Of a DNA stretch of 64,000 bases, positions 51,410 through 60,585 are shown in pieces. Below the pieces are notes generated by a model. It was not told the DNA's origin. It ran no database searches and worked only from the letters and a program-made list of their open reading frames with translations. A program made the position numbers and the translations under genes. This DNA is from Burkholderiales bacterium RIFOXYD12_FULL_59_19 (GTDB taxonomy: Bacteria > Pseudomonadota > Gammaproteobacteria > Burkholderiales > Burkholderiaceae_C), in NCBI GenBank assembly GCA_001771065.1, contig MESQ01000080.1:60211-124210 (forward strand). The letters are read 5' to 3'. Each line of letters begins with the position of its first letter. The first letter of the stretch is position 1.

Positions 51410-51447
51410 TTGGTGCGTTTTTGGTTTTTAGAACTTTAACGCACCAA
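51410..51447. repeat. 10-bp inverted repeat in the amtB leader
   Basis: TTGGTGCGTT (51410-51419) and AACGCACCAA (51438-51447) are exact reverse complements 18 bp apart. It follows the possible sigma-54 promoter, so it could be an operator or a stem-loop in the leader RNA. Confidence 0.6.
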
Positions 51448-51476
51448 AACAAATCAATTTATCCCAAGAGGTTTTC

Positions 51477-52679
51477 ATGGAAGCACTCAAACAGGGCGCA
51501 GACACTCTGTTCATTCTTCTCGGCGCCGTCATGGTGCTGGCAATGCACGCTGGTTTTGCCTTTCTGGAGCTGGGCACGGTGCGCCGCAAGAACCAGGTCA
51601 ATGCACTGGTCAAGATTCTGGTGGACTTTTCGGTGTCCACCATCGTCTATTTTGCGGTCGGTTACAGCGTGGCCTATGGCGCCCACTTTTTTGTTGGTGC
51701 CGAGCAGTTGGCCGCAAAAAATGGCTACGAGCTGGTGAAGTTTTTCTTTTTGCTGACCTTTGCGGCCGCCATCCCCGCCATTATTTCGGGCGGCATTGCC
51801 GAACGCGCCAAGTTTTGGCCTCAACTGATTGCCACAGCCGTCATTGTTGGCCTGATCTACCCATTTTTCGAGGGGATCGTCTGGAACCAGCATTTTGGCG
51901 TGCAGGCCTGGATCAAGGACCTCACCGGGGCCGAGTTTCACGACTTTGCCGGCAGCGTGGTGGTGCATGCGGTGGGCGGCTGGATCGCACTGCCTGCGGT
52001 GCTGCTGCTGGGCGCACGCGCCAACCGCTACCGCAAGGACGGCGGCATGTCGGCGCACCCGCCCAGCAGCATTCCGTTCCTGGCCTTGGGCGCCTGGGTG
52101 CTGACTGTTGGCTGGTTTGGTTTTAACGTGATGAGCGCACAAACACTGGACAAAATCTCTGGCCTGGTGGCGGTCAATTCACTGATGGCCATGGCGGGCG
52201 GCACGCTGGCCGCCATGGTGCTAGGCAAAAACGACCCGGGCTTTGTCCACAACGGCCCGCTGGCGGGCCTGGTGGCGGTGTGCGCGGGCTCGGACCTGAT
52301 GCATCCGCTGGGTGCGATGGTGGTCGGGGCGGTGGCCGGCGCCATTTTTGTGGTCATGTTCACGCTAACGCAAAACAAGTGGAAAATTGACGACGTGCTG
52401 GGTGTCTGGCCCTTACACGGCCTGTGCGGCACCTGGGGTGGCCTGGCTGCCGGTATTTTTGGCGCCAAGGCGCTGGGGGGTCTGGGCGGTGTGACGCTGG
52501 GGGCCCAACTGATCGGCACACTCATGGGGGTGGCCTGGGCTGCTGGCGGCGGTTTGCTGGTGTACGGCCTGCTCAAAATGACCATGGGCATCCGCATGAG
52601 TCAGGAAGAAGAATACGACGGCGCCGACCTGTCAATCCACAAGATCAGCGCCTCGCCCGAACGCGAAGCCAACTGGTAA
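51477..52679 (+). CDS. amtB: Ammonium transporter
   Basis: A 400-residue Amt protein with eleven membrane helices. Signatures: 'HAGFAFLELGTVRRKNQVNA', 'HDFAGSVVVHAVGGWIALPA' (first pore His) and 'WPLHGLCGTWGGLAAGIFG' (second His). No cleavable signal peptide is evident. Unusually, no glnK gene lies beside it. Start has AGAGG. It takes up ammonium under nitrogen limitation; a possible sigma-54 promoter precedes it. Confidence 0.95.
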   Translation: MEALKQGADTLFILLGAVMVLAMHAGFAFLELGTVRRKNQVNALVKILVDFSVSTIVYFAVGYSVAYGAHFFVGAEQLAAKNGYELVKFFFLLTFAAAIPAIISGGIAERAKFWPQLIATAVIVGLIYPFFEGIVWNQHFGVQAWIKDLTGAEFHDFAGSVVVHAVGGWIALPAVLLLGARANRYRKDGGMSAHPPSSIPFLALGAWVLTVGWFGFNVMSAQTLDKISGLVAVNSLMAMAGGTLAAMVLGKNDPGFVHNGPLAGLVAVCAGSDLMHPLGAMVVGAVAGAIFVVMFTLTQNKWKIDDVLGVWPLHGLCGTWGGLAAGIFGAKALGGLGGVTLGAQLIGTLMGVAWAAGGGLLVYGLLKMTMGIRMSQEEEYDGADLSIHKISASPEREANW

Positions 52680-52844
52680 ACACGCAACAAACTATTCCGA
52701 GCAATTAAAGTCATCAACAAGGGTGCCTGCTGGCACGCTGATCAACCGAAATGACGCGGTGATTGGTGCTCAGGAAACTGCGATGTGTGGCTGCTTGCAA
52801 GCGGATCTTGAAGAGAAGAAGTTGTCAATGCTTTGATTTGCATT

Positions 52845-52867
52845 TTGTACGGACGATTGGCGTACAA
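52845..52867. promoter_or_regulatory. TTGTACG/CGTACAA inverted repeat at the tacAT promoter
   Basis: Arms at 52845-52851 and 52861-52867 with a 9-bp loop; the right arm overlaps TACAAT (52863-52868), a good -10 box. It lies 46 bp before the antitoxin start, a likely autorepression site. Confidence 0.6.
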
Positions 52868-52913
52868 TTGGTTTATCAAACATTTGAACATTTTTTCGGT
52901 AAGGATGAAGAAC

Positions 52914-53210
52914 ATGCAAGTCAGTGTCAGCTCTCCCACCAAGGCCAGAGGCTCACGGCTTGAGGCGCGCATTAGCAACGAGCAAAAAGCCCTGTTTCAG
53001 CAAGCCGCGACGCTCTCCACTCGAACCTTAAGCGAGTTTGTGGTTGCCAGTGCCCAAGAGGCTGCGACCCGAATTATTGAAGCTCATGAAACCATTCGGC
53101 TTGAGCGCGAAGACCAGATTCGATTCGTCCAGACCCTGCTTAATCCACCAGAACCCAATGCTCGCCTGCGTCAAGCTAGCGTGCAATACCGCACCACGCT
53201 GGGTATTTAA
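52914..53210 (+). CDS. TacA-type (DUF1778) antitoxin
   Basis: A 98-residue protein from the ATG at 52914, with AAGGA 10 bp before it. The N-terminal RHH is 'RGSRLEARISNEQKALFQQA' and the DUF1778 continuation 'TLSTRTLSEFVVASAQEAAT'. The C-terminal tail ('FVQTLLNPPEPNARLRQA') should cover the toxin. The acetyltransferase toxin gene follows 4 bp later. Confidence 0.9.
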   Translation: MQVSVSSPTKARGSRLEARISNEQKALFQQAATLSTRTLSEFVVASAQEAATRIIEAHETIRLEREDQIRFVQTLLNPPEPNARLRQASVQYRTTLGI

Positions 53211-53214
53211 AATC

Positions 53215-53727
53215 GTGCTCATCAACTCTTGGCGAGTGCTACCGCTGCAAAAAGATCACCAGCGCCAGAACTTCACCTGCGGTAGCCCCGCGCTTGACAG
53301 CTATCTCAAAAGCCAAGCTCGCCAGGACAGCGACAAACGGGTTGCTGCTGTATTTGCACTGGTACAACCGCCAGCCACCCAAGTACTGGGTTACTACACT
53401 CTGTCAGCGTCAACCATTCATGCCGATGAAGTGCCTTCAGAGTTTGCTCGCAAACTACCTCGCTATCCACAATTGCCCGTCACTCTACTGGGACGATTGG
53501 CAGTCGATAAAGGACTCAAAGGTCAAGGAATGGGGCAGTTCTTGCTCATGGACGCACTGCATCGCAGTCTGCAAGCTGCCGCTGGTATTGCAGCCATGGC
53601 TGTTGTGGTTGATGCCAAAGATGCACTAGCAGCAAATTTTTATCAGCACTTCGGCTTCATACCCTTGAACCTGTCGATCAGTAGGTTGTTTTTGCCGATG
53701 GCGACCATCGCGACACTTTTCGATTAG
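53215..53727 (+). CDS. TacT-type GNAT acetyltransferase toxin
   Basis: A 170-residue GNAT protein from a GTG at 53215. It has the TacT pattern: 'FTCGSPALDSYLKSQARQDS' near the start, 'LGYYTLSASTIHADEVP', acetyl-CoA loop 'LLGRLAVDKGLKGQGMGQFL' and 'VVVDAKDALAANFYQHFGFI'. TacT toxins acetylate aminoacyl-tRNA and block translation. It appears complete and paired with TacA upstream. Confidence 0.9.
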   Translation: MLINSWRVLPLQKDHQRQNFTCGSPALDSYLKSQARQDSDKRVAAVFALVQPPATQVLGYYTLSASTIHADEVPSEFARKLPRYPQLPVTLLGRLAVDKGLKGQGMGQFLLMDALHRSLQAAAGIAAMAVVVDAKDALAANFYQHFGFIPLNLSISRLFLPMATIATLFD

Positions 53728-54103
53728 CTTTTGTTGAAATCGATTAGCAGTACTGCCCGTAAGCCGCCGTTGGCGAGCACCCGGTATTTATTGAGTCCGG
53801 GTGGCCACTTTGGAGCAGGCAGATCGAAAATTTCTACGACAGGAACCGCTGCACAGGAGCCGACCAACTCGCTGCCGCGTGTGACATAAGGGCACTCAGG
53901 CCTCAGCGACGACGAACCGGTTTAAGGCAGCCCAAATGCTCAGCTTTGGCAAGTTCAGACGCTGCGAGACCCAATCGTTGTAATCAATGGTGTAAAGTTG
54001 TTTATGACTTTAACTCGACATATTGTTGTCAATTTACCAGGCCGCCAACCCGCATGAATGCCAGGTGCCTGTTTACGACTGTATTTGCACCGAATAACAA
54101 ACC
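53728..54103. other. Intergenic stretch without a confirmed gene
   Basis: A reverse-strand frame (about 53735-53930) is open for some 65 codons and ends in 'RVLANGGLRAVLLIDFNKS', but has no start codon in place and no family I recognise. Otherwise I see nothing; the promoter for the Lrp gene should lie in the last 100 bp. Confidence 0.4.
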
Positions 54104-54595
54104 ATGACCACACCACTCCCTGTTTTCCAAGAAGTGCCCGGCGCCAGCTTGAGCAAGCTTGACAGCGCCTTGCTCAACATTCTGGTCAAGGACGGTCGGG
54201 CTTCGTTTGCGGACATTGCGCGCCAACTGGGCGTGTCGCGGGCGCACGCGCGCGCCCGGGTCCAGGCCTTGATGAGCAGTGGGGTGATCGAGCTGTTTGG
54301 GGCGGTGATTAACCCCGAGAAGCTGGGCAAGGTGATTTCGACTTTTGTCGACATTCGTGTGGCGCCTGCGGCGCTTGAAGCCGTGTCCCAGGAGTTGGCG
54401 GACTGTCATGAAGTGGTGAGTCTCTACATCATGAGTGACTTGCAAAGTTTGCACGTCCATGCGCTCACCGACAGCATGGAAACTTTTGACGCCTTTGTGC
54501 GCAAGCACATCTTCAACCGGCCTGAAATTTTGTCAGTGGACTGCAAGACGCTGATGACCCGTGTCAAAAACCGGCGCGGTGGCGCCCGCCTTTAA
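54104..54595 (+). CDS. Lrp/AsnC-family transcriptional regulator
   Basis: A 163-residue protein. The N-terminal HTH is 'LDSALLNILVKDGRASFADI' then 'ARQLGVSRAHARARVQALMS'; the C-terminal RAM-like domain includes 'VVSLYIMSDLQSLHVHALTD'. The second helix is Ala/Arg-rich ('RAHARARV'). It may control the TRAP transporter operon 390 bp downstream and respond to an amino or keto acid, which is an inference from position only. Confidence 0.85.
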   Translation: MTTPLPVFQEVPGASLSKLDSALLNILVKDGRASFADIARQLGVSRAHARARVQALMSSGVIELFGAVINPEKLGKVISTFVDIRVAPAALEAVSQELADCHEVVSLYIMSDLQSLHVHALTDSMETFDAFVRKHIFNRPEILSVDCKTLMTRVKNRRGGARL

Positions 54596-54988
54596 AACTG
54601 CTTGCGGGTCAGACCAAGGGTTTACCCCATCGTGGTGCAGGTGCACGTTATGCGTGCACCGAGGGGCCTCGTTTCCAATTGTCATTTCTAGCGGCCATTT
54701 TGAGTCATTCTATTAACTCAAGAAAACAAATGTGTCTCTGAATGCCATACAAATGGAATAAAAACCTTTATTTAATAAACATTTGACAAAGTTTTTATTG
54801 AAGTTCTCAGCATATTTATGGTCAAAAACTTTTCAACTAGTTCGTTTTAAATTGAATAAATTAATATAAATCAATGACTTAAATATTTTTACATGATGGC
54901 ATAGCTTTTGCTTTGAGATAGATGAACCGCTTTACAAACGGTTTCACCATCGACTGTTAACCCTCAAACGCAACTGGAGCCATCTCTC
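54596..54988. other. AT-rich intergenic region before the TRAP operon
   Basis: A GGTGCACG-5-CGTGCACC hairpin (54640-54660) soon after the Lrp gene may end its transcript. The part 54700-54960 is far more AT-rich than its surroundings and holds no gene; it probably contains the TRAP operon promoter. A partial copy of the GGGTCAGACC repeat family lies at 54605. Confidence 0.5.
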
Positions 54989-56080
54989 ATGACGCTGATC
55001 CGCCGCAAATTCCTCACCACCGCTGCTATTTCTGGCGGCGTCTTGAGCGCACCATCGCTCGTTCAAGCCCAAAGCAAGGGAACTTTCAACTGGAAAATGA
55101 CCAGTGCCTACCCCAAGGGGTCACCGTTTTACTTCGATGGCCCCGGCAGCGCCACCGACTTGGCCAAACGCATCAAGGAGATGTCTGACGGTCGGCTCAA
55201 CATTCAGGTGTTTGGCGCGGGTGAGTTGATCCCGGCCTTTGAGGGCTTTGACGCCGTACGCGCCGGCACGGTGGAAATGAACCACGCCAACAGCTACTTC
55301 TGGACCGGCAAAACATTTGCCGCGCAGTACTTCACCGCGGTGCCCTTTGGCATGAACTTCCAGGGCATCAATGGCTGGCTGTATGACGGTGGTGGCATTG
55401 ACCTGTGGAACGAGGTGTACGCGCCCTTTGGCATGGTGGCCATGCCATGTGGCAACACCGGGGTGCAGATGACCGGCTGGTTCAAAAAAGAGATCAAGAC
55501 CGTGGCCGACCTGAAGGGCTTGAAGATGCGCATTCCAGGGCTGGCTGGCAAGGTGTACGCCAACCTGGGTGTGGATGTTAAGGTGCTGCCAGGCGGTGAA
55601 ATTTTCCCGGCCCTGGAGCGCGGCGTGATTGATGCAGCCGAGTTTGTTGGCCCGTTCCAGGACCGGCGCCTGGGGCTACACAAGGCGGCCAAGTACTACT
55701 ACACCACGGGCTGGCACGAGTCGGCCACGGTGTCCGAGTTGTTGATCAACAAGGCTGCCTGGCAAACGCTGCCCAAGGACTTGCAAGCCATTGTGCAAAA
55801 CGCCGCAGCCGCCTGCAACGTGATCAGTGAGGCCTGGTGCCAGAAGGCCAACGCAGAGGCCATGGAAGATCTGATCAAGAACCAGAAAGTGATCGCCAAG
55901 CCACTGCCAGACAGCGTGATCAAGGCGCTGCGGACCGAGACCGACAAGGTGCTGGCCGAAGCCGTGGCCAAGGACCCCATGACCAAAAAGGTGCACGACT
56001 CTTACATGGCGTTCATGGCCAAGTACCAGCGCTGGGCCGATGTCAGCGAAGGCGCCTACCACAGCACTGTGCGCGGTTAA
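54989..56080 (+). CDS. TRAP transporter substrate-binding protein
   Basis: A 363-residue DctP-family protein with a Tat-like leader 'MTLIRRKFLTTAAISGGVLS' (RRKFL) cut near 'VQAQ'. The mature part resembles the TakP-type group that binds 2-oxo acids: 'WKMTSAYPKGSPFYFDGPGS', 'LKGLKMRIPGLAGKVYANLG' and 'ALERGVIDAAEFVGPFQDRR', the last two being the carboxylate-binding Arg and the dimer region. It is the periplasmic receptor for the DctQ/DctM pair that follows. Confidence 0.92.
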   Translation: MTLIRRKFLTTAAISGGVLSAPSLVQAQSKGTFNWKMTSAYPKGSPFYFDGPGSATDLAKRIKEMSDGRLNIQVFGAGELIPAFEGFDAVRAGTVEMNHANSYFWTGKTFAAQYFTAVPFGMNFQGINGWLYDGGGIDLWNEVYAPFGMVAMPCGNTGVQMTGWFKKEIKTVADLKGLKMRIPGLAGKVYANLGVDVKVLPGGEIFPALERGVIDAAEFVGPFQDRRLGLHKAAKYYYTTGWHESATVSELLINKAAWQTLPKDLQAIVQNAAAACNVISEAWCQKANAEAMEDLIKNQKVIAKPLPDSVIKALRTETDKVLAEAVAKDPMTKKVHDSYMAFMAKYQRWADVSEGAYHSTVRG

Positions 56081-56096
56081 GCCCAGCGTTACCGCC

Positions 56097-56621
56097 ATGC
56101 AGAAAACGATCACCCGTGCCGTTGTCGGCATCGAAGCGCTGATTGACCACATTGGCAAGCTGACCGCCTGGTTGGCGCTGGCCATGATCTCATTGGTTGC
56201 CGTCAATGTGCTGTTGCGCTACGCGTTCAGTTTGGGGTCGGTCTGGGCACAAGAGCTGGAGTGGCATCTGCTGGCGGCACTCATCTTGCTGGGCATGAGC
56301 CATGCACTCCAGCGTGGGGACAACGTGCGGGTGGACCTGTTCTATGTACGTTATGGCACGCGCACCACATTCGTGGTGGACGTGGTGTCGGTGCTGTTGA
56401 TCATGGTGGTGGCGCTGCTGTTTGTGGCGCTGTCACTGGGTTATGTGGGCCAGTCTTATGCCATCAACGAGCAGTCGCCCGACCCCGGTGGTATTCCTTT
56501 TCGCTGGGTCGTGAAGGGGCTGATTCCGCTGGGCTACTGCCTGCTGGTGCTGCAGTCAGCCGGGCAGTTGATGCGGATTGTGCAAACCTACCGGGCGCCA
56601 GGGGAGCTGGACGATGTTTGA
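56097..56621 (+). CDS. TRAP transporter small membrane subunit (DctQ)
   Basis: A 174-residue protein with four membrane helices and the DctQ motif 'VLLRYAFSLGSVWAQELEWH' in the first half. It connects the receptor to the large subunit. The start at 56097 follows the dctP stop by 16 bp, and its end overlaps the dctM start by 8 bp. Confidence 0.9.
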   Translation: MQKTITRAVVGIEALIDHIGKLTAWLALAMISLVAVNVLLRYAFSLGSVWAQELEWHLLAALILLGMSHALQRGDNVRVDLFYVRYGTRTTFVVDVVSVLLIMVVALLFVALSLGYVGQSYAINEQSPDPGGIPFRWVVKGLIPLGYCLLVLQSAGQLMRIVQTYRAPGELDDV

Positions 56622-57939
56622 ACCTCAGACCTACGCCGTCTTCATGCTGGTGGGCTTTTTCTGCTTGCTGATGATCGGAATTCCGGTGGCCACCAGCCTG
56701 GCGACGGTGGGCTTTGTTTTTGGCTATCTGGGCTTTGGCGATTCGCTGTTCAGTCTGCTGCCGGCACGTTTTTACGGCATTGTGGCGGGTTACCAGTGGA
56801 TGGCGATTCCGCTGTTTGTGTTCATGGGTGTGATGCTCGAAAAGTCCCGCCTGGCCGATGACCTGCTGGACGTGATGGGCCATATTGCGGGTGGCCTGCG
56901 CGGCGGCATGGGGGTGGGCATTGTGTTGTTTGGTGTGCTCATGGGCGCCACGACCGGTATTGTGGGGGCCACGGTGATCACCCTGGGCCTGCTGGCGCTG
57001 CCGACACTGGTGCGCCGTGGTTACGACAAAGGCCTGGCCTGCGGGGTGATTTGCGCTTCGGGCTGTCTGGGGCAAATCATTCCGCCCAGCCTGATTTTGA
57101 TCCTGCTGTCGGACATCATGCAGTTGTCGGTGGGTACGCTGTTTGCGGCGGCGGTGGGGCCAGGCATGATGCTGGCTGCGCTCTACATCATCTACCTGCT
57201 GGTGCGTGGCATGCTGGACCCGAACGCCATGCCGCCGATACCGCTGGCCGAGCGCAACGATGTCACGCGGCGTGAGCTCGGGGTGCGATTTATCAAGGTC
57301 GTGGTGCCGCCGATCATGCTGGTGGTGGCGGTGCTGGGCTCGATTGTGGGTGGGGTGGCTGCCCCCACCGAGGCGGCATCGATGGGGGCTGTGGGTGCCG
57401 TGCTGATCACGGCGCTGTCAGGCCGCTTGAATTGGAAAACCCTGCATGCCGTGGCGCTCGACACCAGCAAGATCACGGCCATGATGATGTTCATCCTGAT
57501 GGCGGCACAGGTGTTTGCGCTGTCGTTTCGCGGGCTTCATGGTGAGGACTTGATAGCCCGGCTGTTCGAGATGCTGCCAGGGGGTGTCGACACCGCCGTG
57601 TGGTTCATGATGCTGATGATTTTTCTGCTCGGGTTCTTTATCGAGTGGATCGAGATCAGCTACATTGCGGTGCCCCTGTTTTTGCCAATTTTGCTGGCGC
57701 AGGGGGTTGACCCGGTGTGGTTGGCCATGTTGATCACGCTCAATCTGCAGTCCTCTTTTTTGACGCCTCCTTTTGGCTGGGCCTTGTTTTACCTGAAAGG
57801 CGTGGCGCCAGTGGGTATCTCGATCAAGGACATTTACAAAGGGGTACTGCCTTTCATTGCCATGCAGGGTCTCGCGCTGGTGATTTTGTTCAAGTTTCCC
57901 CAGGTGGCATTGTGGTTGCCCCAGGCCATTGGCTGGTAA
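56614..57939 (+). CDS. TRAP transporter large membrane subunit (DctM)
   Basis: A 441-residue permease with about twelve membrane helices. DctM motifs: 'AIPLFVFMGVMLEKSRLADD', 'VITLGLLALPTLVRRGYDKG', 'ICASGCLGQIIPPSLILILL' and 'LNLQSSFLTPPFGWALFYLK'. It couples substrate entry to a sodium gradient. Substrate is probably an organic acid, set by the receptor. Confidence 0.93.
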   Translation: MFEPQTYAVFMLVGFFCLLMIGIPVATSLATVGFVFGYLGFGDSLFSLLPARFYGIVAGYQWMAIPLFVFMGVMLEKSRLADDLLDVMGHIAGGLRGGMGVGIVLFGVLMGATTGIVGATVITLGLLALPTLVRRGYDKGLACGVICASGCLGQIIPPSLILILLSDIMQLSVGTLFAAAVGPGMMLAALYIIYLLVRGMLDPNAMPPIPLAERNDVTRRELGVRFIKVVVPPIMLVVAVLGSIVGGVAAPTEAASMGAVGAVLITALSGRLNWKTLHAVALDTSKITAMMMFILMAAQVFALSFRGLHGEDLIARLFEMLPGGVDTAVWFMMLMIFLLGFFIEWIEISYIAVPLFLPILLAQGVDPVWLAMLITLNLQSSFLTPPFGWALFYLKGVAPVGISIKDIYKGVLPFIAMQGLALVILFKFPQVALWLPQAIGW

Positions 57940-57959
57940 GCCTCAATAAGGGCGTTTGT

Positions 57960-58796
57960 ATGGAACTGTTTAACAACTACAGCACGGCCTGGCTGCTGGG
58001 GCTGGCGCTGGCTTTGCTGGCGACCGGCGTAGTGGCGGGCATTTTGGCCGGGCTGCTTGGGGTGGGCGGTGGCATTGTCATCGTGCCGGTGCTCTACCAC
58101 CTGTTCACGCTGCTGGGCGTTGACGAATCGGTGCGTATGCACGTCACGGTGGGCACCTCGCTGGCCACCATCATTCCGACGTCCATCATGTCGTCGCGGG
58201 CGCACCGCAAGCGCGGCAGCCTGGACATGGCCTTGCTGAAAAAGCTCATGCCGTCGGTGGTGGTGGGGGTGCTGGTGGGTTCGGTGCTCAGCGGTTTTCT
58301 CAGCGGCCAGGTGTTGACTGCGGTGTTTGCGGTGATGGCGCTGCTGGTGGCGATCAACATGGCGTTCAAGCGTGACGGTTTTTCTTTGGGTGACGGTCTG
58401 CCGGGGCCGGTGGGCACGTCGTTGATCGGTGGCGCCATTGGCGGCATTTCCACGCTCATGGGCATTGGCGGCGGCACCTTGAGTGTGCCAATTTTGAACG
58501 CCTTCCGCACGCCCATGCACACCGCCGTGGGTACCGGGGCAACGCTGGGCATGGTCATCAGTTTGCCAGGCGCTTTGGGCTTTTTGATCAACGGCTTGGG
58601 GGTTCCCAACCTGCCGCCAGCCAGTGTGGGGTACGTCAACTTGCTGGGCATGGCCCTGATCGTGCCAGCCACCATGGTGACCACGGCCTGGGGTGCGCGG
58701 CTGGCCCATGCCATCGATGCCCGACGTTTGCGCCAGGTGTTTGCCCTGTTTCTGACCCTGACCTCGCTGCGCATGTTTTACGGTCTGCTAAGCTAA
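57960..58796 (+). CDS. TauE/SafE-family anion permease
   Basis: A 278-residue membrane protein from the ATG at 57960. Two repeats each carry the family glycine motif: 'ILAGLLGVGGGIVIVPVLYH' and 'ISTLMGIGGGTLSVPILNAF'. The family exports or imports sulfonates, sulfite or related anions. It lies 20 bp after dctM in the same direction, so it may share the transcript and the substrate theme (possibly a sulfonated acid). Confidence 0.88.
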   Translation: MELFNNYSTAWLLGLALALLATGVVAGILAGLLGVGGGIVIVPVLYHLFTLLGVDESVRMHVTVGTSLATIIPTSIMSSRAHRKRGSLDMALLKKLMPSVVVGVLVGSVLSGFLSGQVLTAVFAVMALLVAINMAFKRDGFSLGDGLPGPVGTSLIGGAIGGISTLMGIGGGTLSVPILNAFRTPMHTAVGTGATLGMVISLPGALGFLINGLGVPNLPPASVGYVNLLGMALIVPATMVTTAWGARLAHAIDARRLRQVFALFLTLTSLRMFYGLLS

Positions 58797-58820
58797 AGAC
58801 CATGACATCTTCATTAATCA

Positions 58821-58912
58821 GTTGGGGTCAGAGCACGTCGCTGCGCGAGTGGTCTGACCCACAAGCTTATCGCCCAAGTTGGGGTCAGAGCACATCGCTA
58901 CGCGAGTGGTCT
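58821..58912. repeat. Two 35-bp direct repeats of the GGGTCAGA family
   Basis: Units at 58821-58855 and 58878-58912 start GTTGGGGTCAGAGCAC and end GCGAGTGGTCT with two differences. The first is followed by GACCC, making a GGGTCAGA...TCTGACCC hairpin. They lie between the permease and gamma-glutamyltransferase genes. Confidence 0.85.
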
Positions 58913-58941
58913 TTCCGCCAAGTTTTTCTAAGGAAACTCTC

Positions 58942-60528
58942 ATGATTCACACACGCACCGCCCTGGGCGGCATGCAGGTGGCGCCCCACCACCTGGCGGC
59001 GCAAGCGGGCCGCGATGTGCTGCGCGACGGCGGCAACGCGGTCGAGGCCATGGTGGCGGCGGCCGCCGCGATTGCCGTGGTTTACCCGCACATGAACGCC
59101 CTTGGTGGCGATGGCTTTTGGCTGATCCACGAACCTGGCAAACCCCCGGTGGCCATTGACGCCTGTGGCTTTGCGGCCGGTCTGGCGGACCGGGCGTTTT
59201 ATGACGGCTTGGACGCGATTCCGTCGCGCGGCCCCAAAGCAGCATTGACCGTGGCCGGCACCGTGGGCGGCTGGGCCAAGGCACTGGAGGTGGCGGCACC
59301 GTGGGGCAAGGGCCTGCCGCTCTCAAGGCTCCTGGCCGACGCCATTCGCCATGCGCATGACGGCGTGGCCGTGACCGCCAGTCAGGCGCAGCTTACACAG
59401 CAAAAATTTGATGGCCTCAAAGACGCGCCCGGTTTTACCGACACCTATCTGGTCAATGGTTTGCCGCCGCCAGTGGGTCATGTGCTCAAGCAACCCGCGT
59501 TGGGCCGCACCCTGGCGACGTTGGCCGAGCGTGGGCTGGATGATTTTTACCGTGGTGAGTTGGCGCAGCGCATGGGCACTGAGTTGGAGCGGGTGGGCAG
59601 CCCGCTGCGTGTTACCGACCTGGCGGCCTACCGCGCCGAAATTGTGGCGCCATTGGCGGTGCGCCTGAATGACTGCACGGTTTACAACTTGCCGCCACCC
59701 ACCCAGGGCTTGTCGGCACTGATGATTTTGGGGCTGTTTGAGCGCCTGGGGGTGACCGAGGGCGAGGGCTTTGCCCACCTGCACGGCCTGGTGGAGTCGA
59801 CCAAGCGCGCCTTCCGGGTGCGCGACCGCGTGGTCACCGACCCCAGGCGCCTGCCCGCCGATCCGCACAGTTTTCTCACCCCGGAGGCGCTGGATGCGCT
59901 GGCCAGTCAGATTGACCCACACAGGGCACTGCCATGGCCCGACACGGCTGCGACCGGCGACACGATTTGGATGGGGGCCATTGACCGTGCGGGGCGCTCG
60001 GTCAGTTTCATTCAAAGTGTGTACTGGGAGTTTGGTTCTGGCGTGGTACTGCAAGACACGGGTGTGACCTGGCAAAACCGGGGCACCAGTTTCTCGCTCG
60101 ACCCGGCGGCCCTGAACACGCTGGAGCCCGGCCGCAAACCGTTTCACACCCTGAACCCATCGCTGGCCTTGTTTGATGACGGCCGCGTCATGCCTTACGG
60201 CACCATGGGCGGTGAAGGCCAGCCGCAAACCCAGGCGGCGGTGTTCACCCGCTACGCCCGCTTTGGGCAAAGCTTGCAGCAAGCGGTGACGGCACCGCGC
60301 TGGCTGCTGGGCCGCACTTGGGGTGATGTGAGTACCTCACTGAAGTTGGAGAACCGTTTTGCTCCGGCGCTGGTGGCGTCCCTGAAGGCGGCGGGGCATC
60401 AGGTCGAGGTGCTGGACGAAGCCTTCAGCGACACCATGGGTCACGCTGGGGCCCTGGTGCGCCACCCCAATGGCGTGATTGAAGGCGCTGCCGATCCGCG
60501 CAGCGACGGTGCGGTCGCTGGCGTCTAG
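58942..60528 (+). CDS. Gamma-glutamyltransferase family protein
   Basis: A 528-residue Ntn-hydrolase precursor from the ATG at 58942 (AAGGAAA upstream). N-terminal part 'GRDVLRDGGNAVEAMVAAAA' and 'NALGGDGFWLIHEPG' are the usual large-subunit motifs. The self-cleavage Thr is in 'ATGDTIWMGAIDRAGRSVSF', giving the small subunit, followed by 'GTMGGEGQPQTQAAVFTRYA'. No signal peptide, so it is a cytoplasmic YwrD-type enzyme rather than the periplasmic Ggt. It may process a gamma-glutamyl compound brought in by the upstream transporter, which is an inference. Confidence 0.88.
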   Translation: MIHTRTALGGMQVAPHHLAAQAGRDVLRDGGNAVEAMVAAAAAIAVVYPHMNALGGDGFWLIHEPGKPPVAIDACGFAAGLADRAFYDGLDAIPSRGPKAALTVAGTVGGWAKALEVAAPWGKGLPLSRLLADAIRHAHDGVAVTASQAQLTQQKFDGLKDAPGFTDTYLVNGLPPPVGHVLKQPALGRTLATLAERGLDDFYRGELAQRMGTELERVGSPLRVTDLAAYRAEIVAPLAVRLNDCTVYNLPPPTQGLSALMILGLFERLGVTEGEGFAHLHGLVESTKRAFRVRDRVVTDPRRLPADPHSFLTPEALDALASQIDPHRALPWPDTAATGDTIWMGAIDRAGRSVSFIQSVYWEFGSGVVLQDTGVTWQNRGTSFSLDPAALNTLEPGRKPFHTLNPSLALFDDGRVMPYGTMGGEGQPQTQAAVFTRYARFGQSLQQAVTAPRWLLGRTWGDVSTSLKLENRFAPALVASLKAAGHQVEVLDEAFSDTMGHAGALVRHPNGVIEGAADPRSDGAVAGV

Positions 60529-60585
60529 GAAATCACTGCGTCGACGTCCTTGTAGTTCACGTTCGTCCTGATATCGGGCCAGGGT

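Noticed and set aside
51303..51420. Manganese (yybP-ykoY) riboswitch before the GDT1-type gene
   Set aside because: I could not find the paired consensus loops; the leader has other stem-like segments only.
51410..51447. NtrC binding site
   Set aside because: Half-sites resembling GGTGC/GCACC are present, but their order and 18-bp separation do not fit the NtrC dimer consensus.
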